Of a stretch of 12,250 bases of DNA, positions 1 to 7,327 are shown one piece after another. Source of the stretch: an uncultured Methylobacteriaceae bacterium (GTDB lineage: Bacteria > Pseudomonadota > Alphaproteobacteria > Rhizobiales > Beijerinckiaceae). The stretch lies in NCBI GenBank assembly GCA_937872715.1, contig CALMTJ010000181.1, positions 1 through 12,250 of the forward strand, written 5' to 3'. Each line of letters opens with the position of its first letter. Position 1 is the stretch's first letter. The notes under the pieces were generated by a model. The model was given only the letters and a program-made list of their open reading frames with translations, was not told the origin of the DNA and did not search any database. Made by a program: the position numbers and the translations under genes.

Positions 1-16
1 GCGTGCTTCGGCCTCC

Positions 17-22
17 AAGGAG
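17..22 (+). promoter_or_regulatory. Shine-Dalgarno site for the GTG start at 30
   Basis: AAGGAG sits seven bases before the in-frame GTG at 30. This favours that start over the GTG at 3, which has no visible upstream context in the window. Confidence 0.65.
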
Positions 23-29
23 CATCCCG

Positions 30-953
30 GTGAGCTCCGTCCCGCTCGACGGGATCGCGGCGGCGGCCGGCGTCGAGGAGAGCGTCGGGCTGCGCACGCG
101 GCTCGCCGCGCGGGGGCTCGACGGGACGACGCTGCTCGTCCTGCCGGCGCTCGTGGCGATCGCGGCGCTCTTCCTGTACCCGTTCGGCTACGGCTTGGTC
201 CTGTCGATCGAGCCGAAGGCGGGCGCCTGGTACGCGAACTACGCGCGCTTCTTCTCCGACCCGTTCCTCTACGACACGATCGCCTCGACGCTGCGGCTCG
301 CGGTGCCGGTGACGGTGCTGAACCTCGCCCTCGCCGTGCCGATCGCCATGCGGGTGCGGCTGCTCCGCCGGCAGCGCCTCCTCACCACGATCCTTGTCCT
401 GCCGGTCACGCTCGGCACGGTGCTGGTGGCGGAGGGGCTCCTGAACTATCTCGGGCCGCAGGGCTGGTTCAACCGCACCCTCGTCTTCGCAGGCGTGCTG
501 TCGTCGCCGCTGAAGCTCACCAACAATTACTGGGGCGTGTTCGCCTCCCTCCTGATCACAGGCTTCCCGTTCACCTTCCTGCTCGCGCTCTCCTACGTCA
601 CGGGCATCGATCCCGCGCTCGAACACGCGGCGGCCGTGCACGGCGCCGGCGCACGGCGGCGCTTCTCCCGGGTGGTGCTGCCCCTGATCCTGCCCGGGCT
701 CGCGATCACGTTCTGCCTGTCCTTCGTCCAGGCCTTCGCGGTATTCCCCTCGGCCGTGCTGCTCGGCTCGCCCGCCGGCGCGACCCGGGTCATCTCCATC
801 GCGGCCTACCAGGCTGCGTTCGAGGAATACGATTATTCGCTCGCCTCGGCGATCGCGATGATCATGGGGGCCGTCCAGCTCGCCATCGTGGCCGCCATCC
901 TGGGCCTGAGGACGCTCCTCTATACCGGCCCGGTCGGGGGTACGAAGGGATGA
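30..953 (+). CDS. ABC importer permease, PotB-type (first of a pair)
   Basis: Inner-membrane subunit of a binding-protein-dependent ABC importer. The 307-residue product shows six hydrophobic segments near residues 33-60, 84-107, 117-141, 169-190, 215-243 and 271-297. The EAA loop that contacts the ATPase (EHAAAVHGAGARR at about 198-210, ending in LPLILPG) lies before the fifth segment. I chose the GTG at 30 because AAGGAG lies seven bases upstream; the reading frame stays open to the window edge, so a further upstream start cannot be excluded. The stop overlaps the next permease start as ATGA, so translation is probably coupled. The family is that of polyamine, phosphonate and related importers (PotB/PotC, BPD_transp_1), not the MalF/MalG sugar type. 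The substrate cannot be read from this protein. Its binding protein and ATPase are expected upstream, outside the window. Confidence 0.88.
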   Translation: MSSVPLDGIAAAAGVEESVGLRTRLAARGLDGTTLLVLPALVAIAALFLYPFGYGLVLSIEPKAGAWYANYARFFSDPFLYDTIASTLRLAVPVTVLNLALAVPIAMRVRLLRRQRLLTTILVLPVTLGTVLVAEGLLNYLGPQGWFNRTLVFAGVLSSPLKLTNNYWGVFASLLITGFPFTFLLALSYVTGIDPALEHAAAVHGAGARRRFSRVVLPLILPGLAITFCLSFVQAFAVFPSAVLLGSPAGATRVISIAAYQAAFEEYDYSLASAIAMIMGAVQLAIVAAILGLRTLLYTGPVGGTKG

Positions 954-1792
954 TCCGCGACACGGGCCTCGCCTCCCGAATGTGGCGCCTCGCGGTCTGG
1001 GGCGTGACGATCCTGTTCGTCGGGAACCTTCTCGCGATGATCGCGGCCGTCGTGGTGAACTCGGTCGCGACGCGCTGGCTCGGCACCTGGATGCCGGCCG
1101 GCTGGACGACGCGGTGGTACGTGGCGGCCTGGGACGAATTCCAGCTCCACGACGTGCTGCTCGTGACCTTCCAGGTCGTCTTCACCGTGGTGGCCATCTC
1201 GGGCCTCCTCGGCGTCACGGCCGCCTACGCGCTCGCCCGCCGCGACTTCCCCGGCCGGCGGATCGCGATGCTGGTCTTCCTCCTGCCGCTGCTGGTTCCG
1301 CCCATCACCTACGGCATCCCGCTCGCGACCGTGCTCTACAGGCTCGGGCTCGCAGGCGATTTCTGGGGCGTGGTCCTGGCGAACCTCGTCCCGACGGTGC
1401 CTTTCGTGGTGCTGGTCATGATCCCGTTCATCGAGCAGATCGACCCACGTATCGAGGCCGCCGCCCGGGTGTTCGGCGCGACGACGACCAGGCTCTTCCT
1501 CCGCGTGCTCTTGCCGCTCCTCCTGCCCGGCATCCTGGCGGCGCTGCTGCTCGTGCTCGTGCGGACAATCGCCATGTTCGAGCTCACCTTCCTGACGGCC
1601 GGGCCGACCAGCCAGACGCTGGTCGTCGCGCTCTACTACGCGGTGTTCGCGGCGGGCGTCCGGTCCGGCCAGTCGATCGACGCGATGGCGGTGATCTACA
1701 TGGCCGTGACCCTCGTCTGGCTCGTGGTCGCGCTCCGCTTCGTAAACCCGACGCAGATCGTCGCCCGCGCCAAGCAGGAGCCCGCCGGTTGA
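950..1792 (+). CDS. ABC importer permease, PotC-type (second of a pair)
   Basis: Second inner-membrane subunit of the same importer, 280 residues, which is the usual length. Hydrophobic segments are near residues 13-38, 68-95, 104-128, 138-162, 187-210 and 244-265. The EAA loop runs from about 169 (EAAARVFGATTTRLFLR) into LPLLLPG, matching the conserved cytoplasmic ATPase-docking helix. The ATG start overlaps the preceding stop by four bases, which is typical of paired permeases that form a heterodimer. The polyol dehydrogenase gene follows after 36 bp in the same direction, so the transported compound may be the dehydrogenase substrate or its precursor; that link is inference. PotB/C-type permeases are not the usual partners of sugar alcohol importers, so substrate specificity stays open. 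Confidence 0.88.
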   Translation: MIRDTGLASRMWRLAVWGVTILFVGNLLAMIAAVVVNSVATRWLGTWMPAGWTTRWYVAAWDEFQLHDVLLVTFQVVFTVVAISGLLGVTAAYALARRDFPGRRIAMLVFLLPLLVPPITYGIPLATVLYRLGLAGDFWGVVLANLVPTVPFVVLVMIPFIEQIDPRIEAAARVFGATTTRLFLRVLLPLLLPGILAALLLVLVRTIAMFELTFLTAGPTSQTLVVALYYAVFAAGVRSGQSIDAMAVIYMAVTLVWLVVALRFVNPTQIVARAKQEPAG

Positions 1793-1828
1793 GCTCGACC
1801 CGCCTCGCGCACCCCTCCCGCCGGTAAC

Positions 1829-3295
1829 GTGACCCGCCTCTCCCAGGCGACCTTCGGATCGCTTCCGCCGTCCGTCCACCGCCCGGCCTACGACCGGGCC
1901 GCGATACGGACCGGGATCGTGCATCTCGGGATCGGGGCCTTCCACCGGGCGCATGCGGCCGTCTACACGGACGATGTGCTCGGCTCGGGCGATGGGCGCT
2001 GGGGGATCATCGGCGCGTCCCTGCGCAGCCCTGAGACCCGCGACGCGCTCGGGCCTCAGGACGGCCTCTACACCCTCGACGTGCGGGACGGGAATGGCGA
2101 GTCGCTGCGCGTGATCGGCGCCCTGCGATCCGTCCTGGTGGCTCCGGAGGACCCGGAAGCGCTGCTCGCCGCCATGACCGCGCCCGACACCCGCATCGTG
2201 TCGCTCACCGTCACGGAGAAGGGCTACTGCCACAACCCTGCGACGGGCGAGCTCGACGAGGGGCATCCCGACATCCGCCACGACCTCGCCGAGCCCGGCC
2301 GGCCGCGCTCCGCGCCGGGCTTCGTCGTCGAGGCCCTGCGCCGCCGCCGGAAGGCCGGGCTGGAACCGTTCACGGTCCTGTCCTGCGACAACCTCCCGGC
2401 GAACGGACGGACCGCGAAGCGCGTCCTGTCCCGCCTCGCGGAACTGCGCGACCCCGAACTCGGGCGTTTCATCGCCGCGGAGCTCGCCTGCCCGTGCACG
2501 ATGGTGGACCGCATCGTGCCGGCCACGACCGACGACGACCGGACGCGCGTCTCGGGCCTCCTCGGGATGGAGGACGGGTGGCCGGTGATGGCCGAGCCCT
2601 TCTCGCATTGGGTGGTGGAGGACGACTTCCCGGCCGGCCGGCGGGACTGGCCCGGCGCGACCTTCGTGCGCGACGTCGAACCCTTCGAGCTGATGAAGCT
2701 CCGCCTCCTCAACGGCAGCCATTCGACGCTGGCCTATCTGGGCTACCTGTCCGGGCGCGAGACGGTCGCGGACGCGATGGCCGATCCCGGGATCGCCGGC
2801 CTCATCCGCGCGCTGATGGAGGAGGAGGCCGGGCCGACCCTGCCCGTCCTCCCGGACTTCGACCTCGCGGGCTACCAGGCTTCGCTTCTCGCCCGTTTCC
2901 GCAACCCGGCGCTCCGGCACCGGACGTGGCAGATCGCCATGGACGGCTCGCAGAAGCTGCCGCCGCGCCTCCTCGGGACGGCGCGCGACCGCCTGCGGGC
3001 GGGCGCGCCGTTCGGCCGCGTCGCGCTCGGGATCGCCGCCTGGATGCGCTATGTCGCCGGCACGGATGAGGGCGGGCGCCCGATCGACGTGCGGGACCCG
3101 CTCGCGGGGGAACTCAGGGCGCTGGCCGATGCGGCCGGCCCCGATCCCGACCGCCTCGCGGCCGCCCTGCTCGGTGTGCGGGCCGTGTTCGGCGACGCCC
3201 TGCCGGCCGCCCCGGCCTGCCGGAACGCGGTGACGGACGCCCTCCGCCTCGTCATGGCGAAGGGCGCCTCGCGAGCGGCGGCGGAGTCGGTCTGA
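1829..3295 (+). CDS. Mannitol dehydrogenase family oxidoreductase (polyol/sugar-acid 2-dehydrogenase)
   Basis: Cytosolic NAD(P)-dependent polyol-specific long-chain dehydrogenase, 488 residues, full length for the family that includes mannitol 2-dehydrogenase, arabinitol dehydrogenase and fructuronate reductase (UxuB). The N-terminal nucleotide-binding segment is at 29-42 (GIVHLGIGAFHRAH). The family signature CTMVDRIVP lies at about 223-231. Catalytic residues of Pseudomonas mannitol 2-dehydrogenase map with correct spacing: Lys290, Asn295 and His298 (KLRLLNGSH), plus Asn188 in SCDNLPANG. A conserved MDGSQKLP motif follows. The GTG start is chosen because only 12 codons separate it from an in-frame stop and no other usual start codon lies between; the Shine-Dalgarno signal is weak. 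The family member cannot be fixed from sequence alone: mannitol, arabinitol, sorbitol or a uronate are all possible. It is probably co-transcribed with the two permeases. Confidence 0.88.
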   Translation: MTRLSQATFGSLPPSVHRPAYDRAAIRTGIVHLGIGAFHRAHAAVYTDDVLGSGDGRWGIIGASLRSPETRDALGPQDGLYTLDVRDGNGESLRVIGALRSVLVAPEDPEALLAAMTAPDTRIVSLTVTEKGYCHNPATGELDEGHPDIRHDLAEPGRPRSAPGFVVEALRRRRKAGLEPFTVLSCDNLPANGRTAKRVLSRLAELRDPELGRFIAAELACPCTMVDRIVPATTDDDRTRVSGLLGMEDGWPVMAEPFSHWVVEDDFPAGRRDWPGATFVRDVEPFELMKLRLLNGSHSTLAYLGYLSGRETVADAMADPGIAGLIRALMEEEAGPTLPVLPDFDLAGYQASLLARFRNPALRHRTWQIAMDGSQKLPPRLLGTARDRLRAGAPFGRVALGIAAWMRYVAGTDEGGRPIDVRDPLAGELRALADAAGPDPDRLAAALLGVRAVFGDALPAAPACRNAVTDALRLVMAKGASRAAAESV

Positions 3296-3323
3296 GCCGG
3301 GCGGCCTCGTGGGAGCGGCGCGG

Positions 3324-3340
3324 CGTTAATCTCCCGTTAA
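3324..3340. repeat. Short direct repeat CGTTAA-N5-CGTTAA
   Basis: Two CGTTAA copies start 11 bases apart (3324-3329 and 3335-3340), about one helical turn, in an A/T-richer patch between the dehydrogenase stop and the small membrane ORF at 3410. The spacing suits a tandem binding site for a regulator of the small ORF, but no regulator is identified and the repeat is short. Confidence 0.3.
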
Positions 3341-3409
3341 GCCTCGGATCGGCAGACGTTCCGGCGCGGCGCATATGGGATTGGGGGACGCATCTTCGCG
3401 TCAACCAAG

Positions 3410-3583
3410 GTGAGAAAAGCAGCGCCACCGGCGGGGCAGCCGGATCCCGTCAGGCGACGGCCGGGCCGCCTGAAGTCGCTCGCGCTCGCGGCGATCCTCG
3501 TGGCCGGCGCGCTGGCGACGCCATTCTGGCTCGGCTTCATCATGTGGCTCTGCTACGAGCTCGCAGGCTGGCTGGCGGATTGA
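3410..3583 (+). CDS. Small one-helix membrane protein, 57 aa, unknown
   Basis: I do not recognise this protein. It starts with GTG, has a basic proline-rich N-terminus (residues 1-21, several Arg and Lys) and then one long hydrophobic stretch (about 24-47) ending WLGFIMWLCYELAGWLAD. That pattern fits a single-pass inner-membrane protein with its N-terminus inside by the positive-inside rule. Only a poor Shine-Dalgarno signal is present: a GGGGGA run lies about 22 bases before the GTG, so the start is uncertain. It stands alone on the plus strand, 114 bp after the dehydrogenase and converging on a minus-strand small ORF only six bases away. Evidence for coding is the membrane-protein-like composition, not homology. 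Confidence 0.5.
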   Translation: MRKAAPPAGQPDPVRRRPGRLKSLALAAILVAGALATPFWLGFIMWLCYELAGWLAD

Positions 3584-3589
3584 ACGGCG

Positions 3590-3679
3590 CTACTCCATCC
3601 ATTCGATGGTCGGCGCGCGGGCCGTCACCTCCACGAGGAGGGCCAGGCAAGAAAGCCAGCAGATCGCCGCGACCAGCAT
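3590..3679 (-). CDS. Very small hydrophobic ORF, 29 aa, unknown
   Basis: A 29-residue ORF starting with ATG (3679-3677) and ending in TAG. GGAGG lies six bases upstream of the start (forward 3686-3690), which is close to ideal. The product begins MLVAAICWLSCLALLVEV, a plausible short membrane helix or signal anchor, followed by a polar tail TARAPTIEWME. It lies 73 bp downstream of the secreted-protein gene on the same strand and could be the last gene of the export-lipoprotein operon. No family is recognised. At this length chance cannot be excluded, but the combination of ribosome site and hydrophobic helix argues for translation. Confidence 0.42.
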   Translation of the reverse strand: MLVAAICWLSCLALLVEVTARAPTIEWME

Positions 3680-3685
3680 GGTCGT

Positions 3686-3690
3686 CCTCC
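3686..3690 (-). promoter_or_regulatory. Shine-Dalgarno site for the 29-aa ORF
   Basis: On the minus strand this reads GGAGG, six bases before the ATG at 3679. It is one of the strongest ribosome sites in the window and is the main reason for calling the small ORF. Confidence 0.45.
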
Positions 3691-3752
3691 ACGGACGAAT
3701 GGTTGGCGGGAGGTCGCCGCGAACTCCCTTCGGAGATGCATGTACCCCGGCG

Positions 3753-4055
3753 TCAGGGCCGCCGCGGTTCTCCCGGACGGGGAGGGGTGAAGAGTTCGCC
3801 GTAAGGCTTCCCGCGGGGCACGATCGTGCCTTCCATCGCGGCGAGAGCGGGGTCGGCGGGAGCGAACGTCTCCTCGCGCGGCTCGCAGGTCATCAGGGTG
3901 CGGAAGGGACTGTCCGAGCAGGCGGGCACGACGATCGCGCGGGCGGGCGGCTCCCGGTAGGGAGCGCCGGGCGTCGGGGCGGGCGTGTCGGCGGCCCGGA
4001 CCTGCACGGCCGCCGAGAGCGCGAGCGCCAGGATGGCGGCGGCGGAGACCTTCAC
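3753..4055 (-). CDS. Secreted hypothetical protein, 100 aa
   Basis: Not a family I recognise. Residues 1-21 form a clear Sec signal peptide: a Lys near the start, the hydrophobic run AAAILALALSAAV, and a V-R-A cleavage motif followed by AD. The predicted mature part of about 79 residues is proline-rich, has two cysteines (46 and 57) that could form a disulfide in the periplasm, and ends in a proline/arginine tail. The GTG start is supported by AAGGAGG six bases upstream. It begins 28 bp after the stop of the polysaccharide export lipoprotein gene, so the two are very likely one operon. An accessory periplasmic role for that exporter is inference from position only. Confidence 0.72.
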   Translation of the reverse strand: MKVSAAAILALALSAAVQVRAADTPAPTPGAPYREPPARAIVVPACSDSPFRTLMTCEPREETFAPADPALAAMEGTIVPRGKPYGELFTPPRPGEPRRP

Positions 4056-4061
4056 GCGTCG

Positions 4062-4068
4062 CCTCCTT
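4062..4068 (-). promoter_or_regulatory. Shine-Dalgarno site for the secreted-protein GTG start
   Basis: Reads AAGGAGG on the minus strand, six bases before the GTG at 4055-4053. It lies in the 28-bp gap after the upstream gene, so the second gene has its own strong ribosome site. Confidence 0.65.
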
Positions 4069-4083
4069 CCCCGTCCGGCCGGC

Positions 4084-5322
4084 TCATCTGAGCGACCTCA
4101 CGTCGAGGCCGACGGACGTGACGCCTCGCCCGGACGCCGTGATGCCGTTCACGATGTCGAAGAACTTGAGCAGGTCGACGGAGGGCGCGTCCGACACGTA
4201 GACGATGTCGCGGTTCTTCAGGAAGAAGTGGTCGGAGATGAAGTAGCCCTCCGCCTGGCTGAGATCGAGGGTGTACACGGTCGGAACCTGCTGGCCGGGG
4301 AGGTTCTTCAGGTCGACGCCGACGCGCTTCAGCGTGTCGCGCGGGGTGAAGCGGAACAGGAAGATCGCCTTCGCATCGGCGCGGGCCGTCAGGAGCCCGC
4401 CCGCCTTGGCCAGGCCCTCGGCGAGCGTCATGTTCTCCTGCTCAAAACCGAACCGCCGCGAGTTCTGCCCGCCGATCACGCCGGGATCGGGCGTCGCGCC
4501 GAAGGCCAGGAAGTAGCGTGCCTCCCGGGACACGTAGACGACGTCTTCCGGTTCGAGCTGGATGTTCTGGGCCGGTTCGCGGGCGATCGTGCTGAGGGAC
4601 GCCTGCTCGGTGCGGCCGCGCCGCTGGATGGTGACGAGCAGCTCGTGCGTCGGGTACTTGGCGCCTCCCGCGCGGGCGATCGCGGCCAGGACGCGAATGC
4701 CGCCCGGCTTCAACGGGATCGTGGTCGGGGTCTGGACGTCGCCCAATACGCTGACAGCGAGCGAGGCGCGTTCGGCGATGGACACGACGGCCTGCGGCTC
4801 GATCGCGCGCTTGCGGAGCCTTTCTTCGATGTCGTGCGCGACCTCCGTCGGGGAGCGGTTGATCGCCCGGATCTCGCCCGCATAGGGCACGGAGATGTTG
4901 CCGTTCCGGTCCACCTCCTGCGGCGGGACGGAGATGAAATTGCCCGGCCGCGAGCCCGCGTCCGTCGGGATGAAGAGGCCGCCGGACGATGCCTCGAAGA
5001 TGGTGATGTTCACCGTGTCGGCGGCGCCGATCCGGATGTCGGCCGGCGCTCCGTTTCGGGCGAGGCTCGTGAACTGGATCGCGGGCTGACGTTCCGTCTC
5101 CATCGTGGAGAGGACGAGCGGGCTCAGCTTCACCAGGGCGTAGCTGAGCCGGCCGGCATCCGCGAGGGTCAGCTCCGCGCTCCGCTTCACCTCCGCGGCG
5201 GTCGGTCCGTCCTTGGGGATGAGCGTCGGGCTGCACGCGGCGGTGCCCAGCGCGAGGAGAACGGCGCAGACCGGATGGCAGGCCGAGGCGGTCCGCCGGA
5301 AAATGTCTGTGAAGAACCGCAT
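4084..5322 (-). CDS. Polysaccharide export outer-membrane lipoprotein (Wza/BexD/CtrA-like)
   Basis: Predicted outer-membrane channel lipoprotein for capsule or exopolysaccharide, 412 residues. Residues 1-29 form a lipoprotein signal peptide with a lipobox-like LGTAAC ending at Cys30. The Poly_export domain spans about 93-183 (begins ADIRIGAADTVNITIFE, then a GNISVPYAGEI segment). Two SLBB-like segments follow, about 188-263 (VSVLGDVQTPTTIPL) and about 270-376. The C-terminal stretch (about 382-396, VDLLKFFDIVNGITA) could be the membrane-spanning helix used by this family. The ATG at 5322 has only a weak Shine-Dalgarno signal. The gene has no visible Wzc-like co-polymerase, flippase or glycosyltransferase within the window, so it may serve a system encoded elsewhere. 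A 177-bp gap separates it from the upstream CoA ligase gene, so it probably has its own promoter. Confidence 0.88.
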   Translation of the reverse strand: MRFFTDIFRRTASACHPVCAVLLALGTAACSPTLIPKDGPTAAEVKRSAELTLADAGRLSYALVKLSPLVLSTMETERQPAIQFTSLARNGAPADIRIGAADTVNITIFEASSGGLFIPTDAGSRPGNFISVPPQEVDRNGNISVPYAGEIRAINRSPTEVAHDIEERLRKRAIEPQAVVSIAERASLAVSVLGDVQTPTTIPLKPGGIRVLAAIARAGGAKYPTHELLVTIQRRGRTEQASLSTIAREPAQNIQLEPEDVVYVSREARYFLAFGATPDPGVIGGQNSRRFGFEQENMTLAEGLAKAGGLLTARADAKAIFLFRFTPRDTLKRVGVDLKNLPGQQVPTVYTLDLSQAEGYFISDHFFLKNRDIVYVSDAPSVDLLKFFDIVNGITASGRGVTSVGLDVRSLR

Positions 5323-5499
5323 CCAGCCCAGAGAACGTGTCGCCCGCGCGCGAATCGCCGAGGATGCTATTGGATCGGATCGGCCGGCCGGGCCAACCTC
5401 GGAGCGGCCTTTCGCGCGGCCGGACGTCCAGGAAGGGGGCAGGTGTGGCGCCGCAGCAACGTAGGACGGGCGCAGGCCCGACGCGGTGCCGCCGCGCCG

Positions 5500-7134
5500 T
5501 CAGGTCGCGTGAGCGGCCTCCCGCTCCGCCCGCCTCCGCAGCTCCATCCGCTGCAACTTGCCGGAGCTGGTCTTCGGCAGCGCCGGCAGGAAGGCGATCG
5601 CGCGCGGATACTTGTAGGGCGCGATGGCGTCCTTGGCGTGGCGCTGCAGCTCCTCGGCGAGGGCGGCCGAGGCCGGGAAGCCCGGCGCGGCCACGACATA
5701 GGCCTTCACGATCTGCCCGCGATCGGCGTCCGGCGCGCCCACGACGCCGCATTCCTGGACGGCCGGATGGGTGAGGAGCGCCGCCTCCACCTCCGGGCCG
5801 GCGATGTTGTAGCCGGCCGAGATGATCATGTCGTCCGAGCGGGCCTGGTACCAGAAATAGCCGTCCGCATCGACCCGGAAGCTGTCGCCCGGCAGGTTCC
5901 AGCCGTCCCGGACATAGCTCGTCTGACGGGGATCCGAGAGGTAGCGGCAGCCGATCGGTCCCCGGAGCGCGAGGCGGCCCACGGTCCCGGTCGGGACCTC
6001 CCGGCCCTCGTCGTCCACGATCTTCGCGTCGTAGCCCGGGATGACGCGGCCGGTGGAGCCCGGCCGTATGTCGTCGGCGGCGGCCGAGATGTAGATGTGC
6101 AGCACCTCCGTGCCGCCGATCCCGTCGATGAGCTTCATGCCCGTGGCCGCGAGCCAGGCGTCGAACGTCCCGCGCGGCAGCGCCTCGCCGGCGGACACGC
6201 ATTTGCGGAGCGATGACAGGTCGTACTGCCCGAGCTTCGGGATCATGGCCCGGTAGGCGGTCGGCGCCGTGAAGCAGATCGTGGCCCGGAAGCGCTCGAT
6301 CGCGGGCGGGAGATCGTCCGGACCGGCCTTCTCGACCACGACGAAGGACGCGCCGATCCGCATCGGGAAGAGCACGATGCCGAGCCCGAAGGTGAAGGCG
6401 AAGGGCGCCGAGCCGATGAAGCGGTCGCGCCTTTCCGGCTTCAGGATCATGCCCGAGAAGCCGTCGCAGATGGCCAGCATGTCCGAATGGGCGTGCATGC
6501 AGCCCTTCGGCTCGCCCGTCGTGCCGGACGTGAAGGCGATGAGGCAGATGTCGTCCGCCGCCGTGTCGGCCGGCTCGAAGACCGGGCTCGCGCGCTCCAC
6601 CATTCGCTCGAGCCCGTCCGGTCCGTCCGAGCCCCAATAGACGAGCCGCCCGAGGCCCGGCGCGAGCGGGCGCGCCTTCTCCATCTCGTCCGCCAGCTTG
6701 GCGTCGCAGAGGGCGACGGAGATCCGCGCCTTGTTGATCGGATAGGCGATCTCGGACGCCCGGAGCAGCGGCATGGTGGCCACGACCACGAGGCCGGCCT
6801 TGAGCCCGGCGAGATAGGTCGCGACCATCCAGGTATTGTTGGCCGAGCGGAGGAGGAGCCGGTTGCCCGCCACCATGCCGAGCTCGCCCGTGAGCACGTT
6901 GCAGATGCGGTTCACGAGGTCGAACAGCCCGCGATAGGTGAGGTCGCCGTCCGGGCTGAACAGGCAGGGCTCGTCCCCGTGGCCTTCCGCGACCCACCGG
7001 TCGAGGAGCGGGACGACGCAGTTCAGGCGCTCGGGATAGCTGAATTCAGGGCGCGTCCGCAGGATCTCCGGCCAGAGCTCGCGCGGCGGGAGATTGTCGG
7101 CCGCGAAGGTGTCGAGATGGGCGGAGCCGCTCAT
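5500..7134 (-). CDS. AMP-forming acyl-CoA ligase, 2-aminobenzoate/benzoate-CoA ligase-like
   Basis: ANL-superfamily enzyme that activates a carboxylic acid through an acyl-adenylate to its CoA thioester. The 544 residues carry the P-loop-like FTSGTTGEPKG at 201-211, GGTE at 340-343, the adenine/ribose motif around PGD at 415-417, the hinge region YQARSDDMI at 429-437, and the C-terminal catalytic lysine Lys526 in TSSGKLQR. The opening segment (HLDTFAADNLPP, then YPERLNC) resembles enzymes annotated as 2-aminobenzoate-CoA ligase in the benzoate-CoA ligase group. The frame stays open to 7227, but the ATG at 7134 has GGAG eight bases upstream and matches the family N-terminus. It is divergent from a Rid-family gene. 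No aminobenzoyl-CoA monooxygenase or benzoyl-CoA enzyme is nearby, so the substrate is not settled; aryl or short aliphatic acids are possible. Confidence 0.85.
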   Translation of the reverse strand: MSGSAHLDTFAADNLPPRELWPEILRTRPEFSYPERLNCVVPLLDRWVAEGHGDEPCLFSPDGDLTYRGLFDLVNRICNVLTGELGMVAGNRLLLRSANNTWMVATYLAGLKAGLVVVATMPLLRASEIAYPINKARISVALCDAKLADEMEKARPLAPGLGRLVYWGSDGPDGLERMVERASPVFEPADTAADDICLIAFTSGTTGEPKGCMHAHSDMLAICDGFSGMILKPERRDRFIGSAPFAFTFGLGIVLFPMRIGASFVVVEKAGPDDLPPAIERFRATICFTAPTAYRAMIPKLGQYDLSSLRKCVSAGEALPRGTFDAWLAATGMKLIDGIGGTEVLHIYISAAADDIRPGSTGRVIPGYDAKIVDDEGREVPTGTVGRLALRGPIGCRYLSDPRQTSYVRDGWNLPGDSFRVDADGYFWYQARSDDMIISAGYNIAGPEVEAALLTHPAVQECGVVGAPDADRGQIVKAYVVAAPGFPASAALAEELQRHAKDAIAPYKYPRAIAFLPALPKTSSGKLQRMELRRRAEREAAHAT

Positions 7135-7327
7135 CCGGCCGCTCCGGGCGCGGGACGGGGGCCGGCCGGGACGGGCCGGATGACCTCCGGAGGACGCGCG
7201 ATCGGGTGCAACGTCGGACGGATCCACGGGCGCTTGCTGCGCGACACCGACCTACTTTAGGCTCGAAACATCCGCTGACAAGCCGAGGCGCAAGGCCGGA
7301 TCGGCGGACGCCGGAGGGTCTCAAGGG

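Noticed and set aside
920..2920. Minus-strand open frame of about 660 codons
   Set aside because: Antisense shadow of the second permease and the dehydrogenase, with His/Arg/Glu-rich composition unlike a folded protein.
5467..5480. CGGGC/GCCCG hairpin after the CoA ligase stop as a terminator
   Set aside because: Only a five-base stem and no following U-tract; expected often by chance at this GC content.
3985..6216. Long plus-strand open frame of about 740 codons
   Set aside because: It lies antisense to the export lipoprotein and CoA ligase genes, is rich in Arg, Gly, Asp and Ala without any domain pattern, and is explained by GC-rich codon bias.
4442..6997. Long minus-strand open frame of about 850 codons
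   Set aside because: It is an alternate frame over the CoA ligase and the lipoprotein gene on the same strand, with low-complexity Arg/Gly/Pro sequence and no recognisable motifs.
7234..7258. TTGCTG and TACTTT as a sigma-70 promoter for the Rid gene
   Set aside because: The spacer is only 13 bases, too short for a normal promoter; the A/T-richer patch may still be near the real start site.
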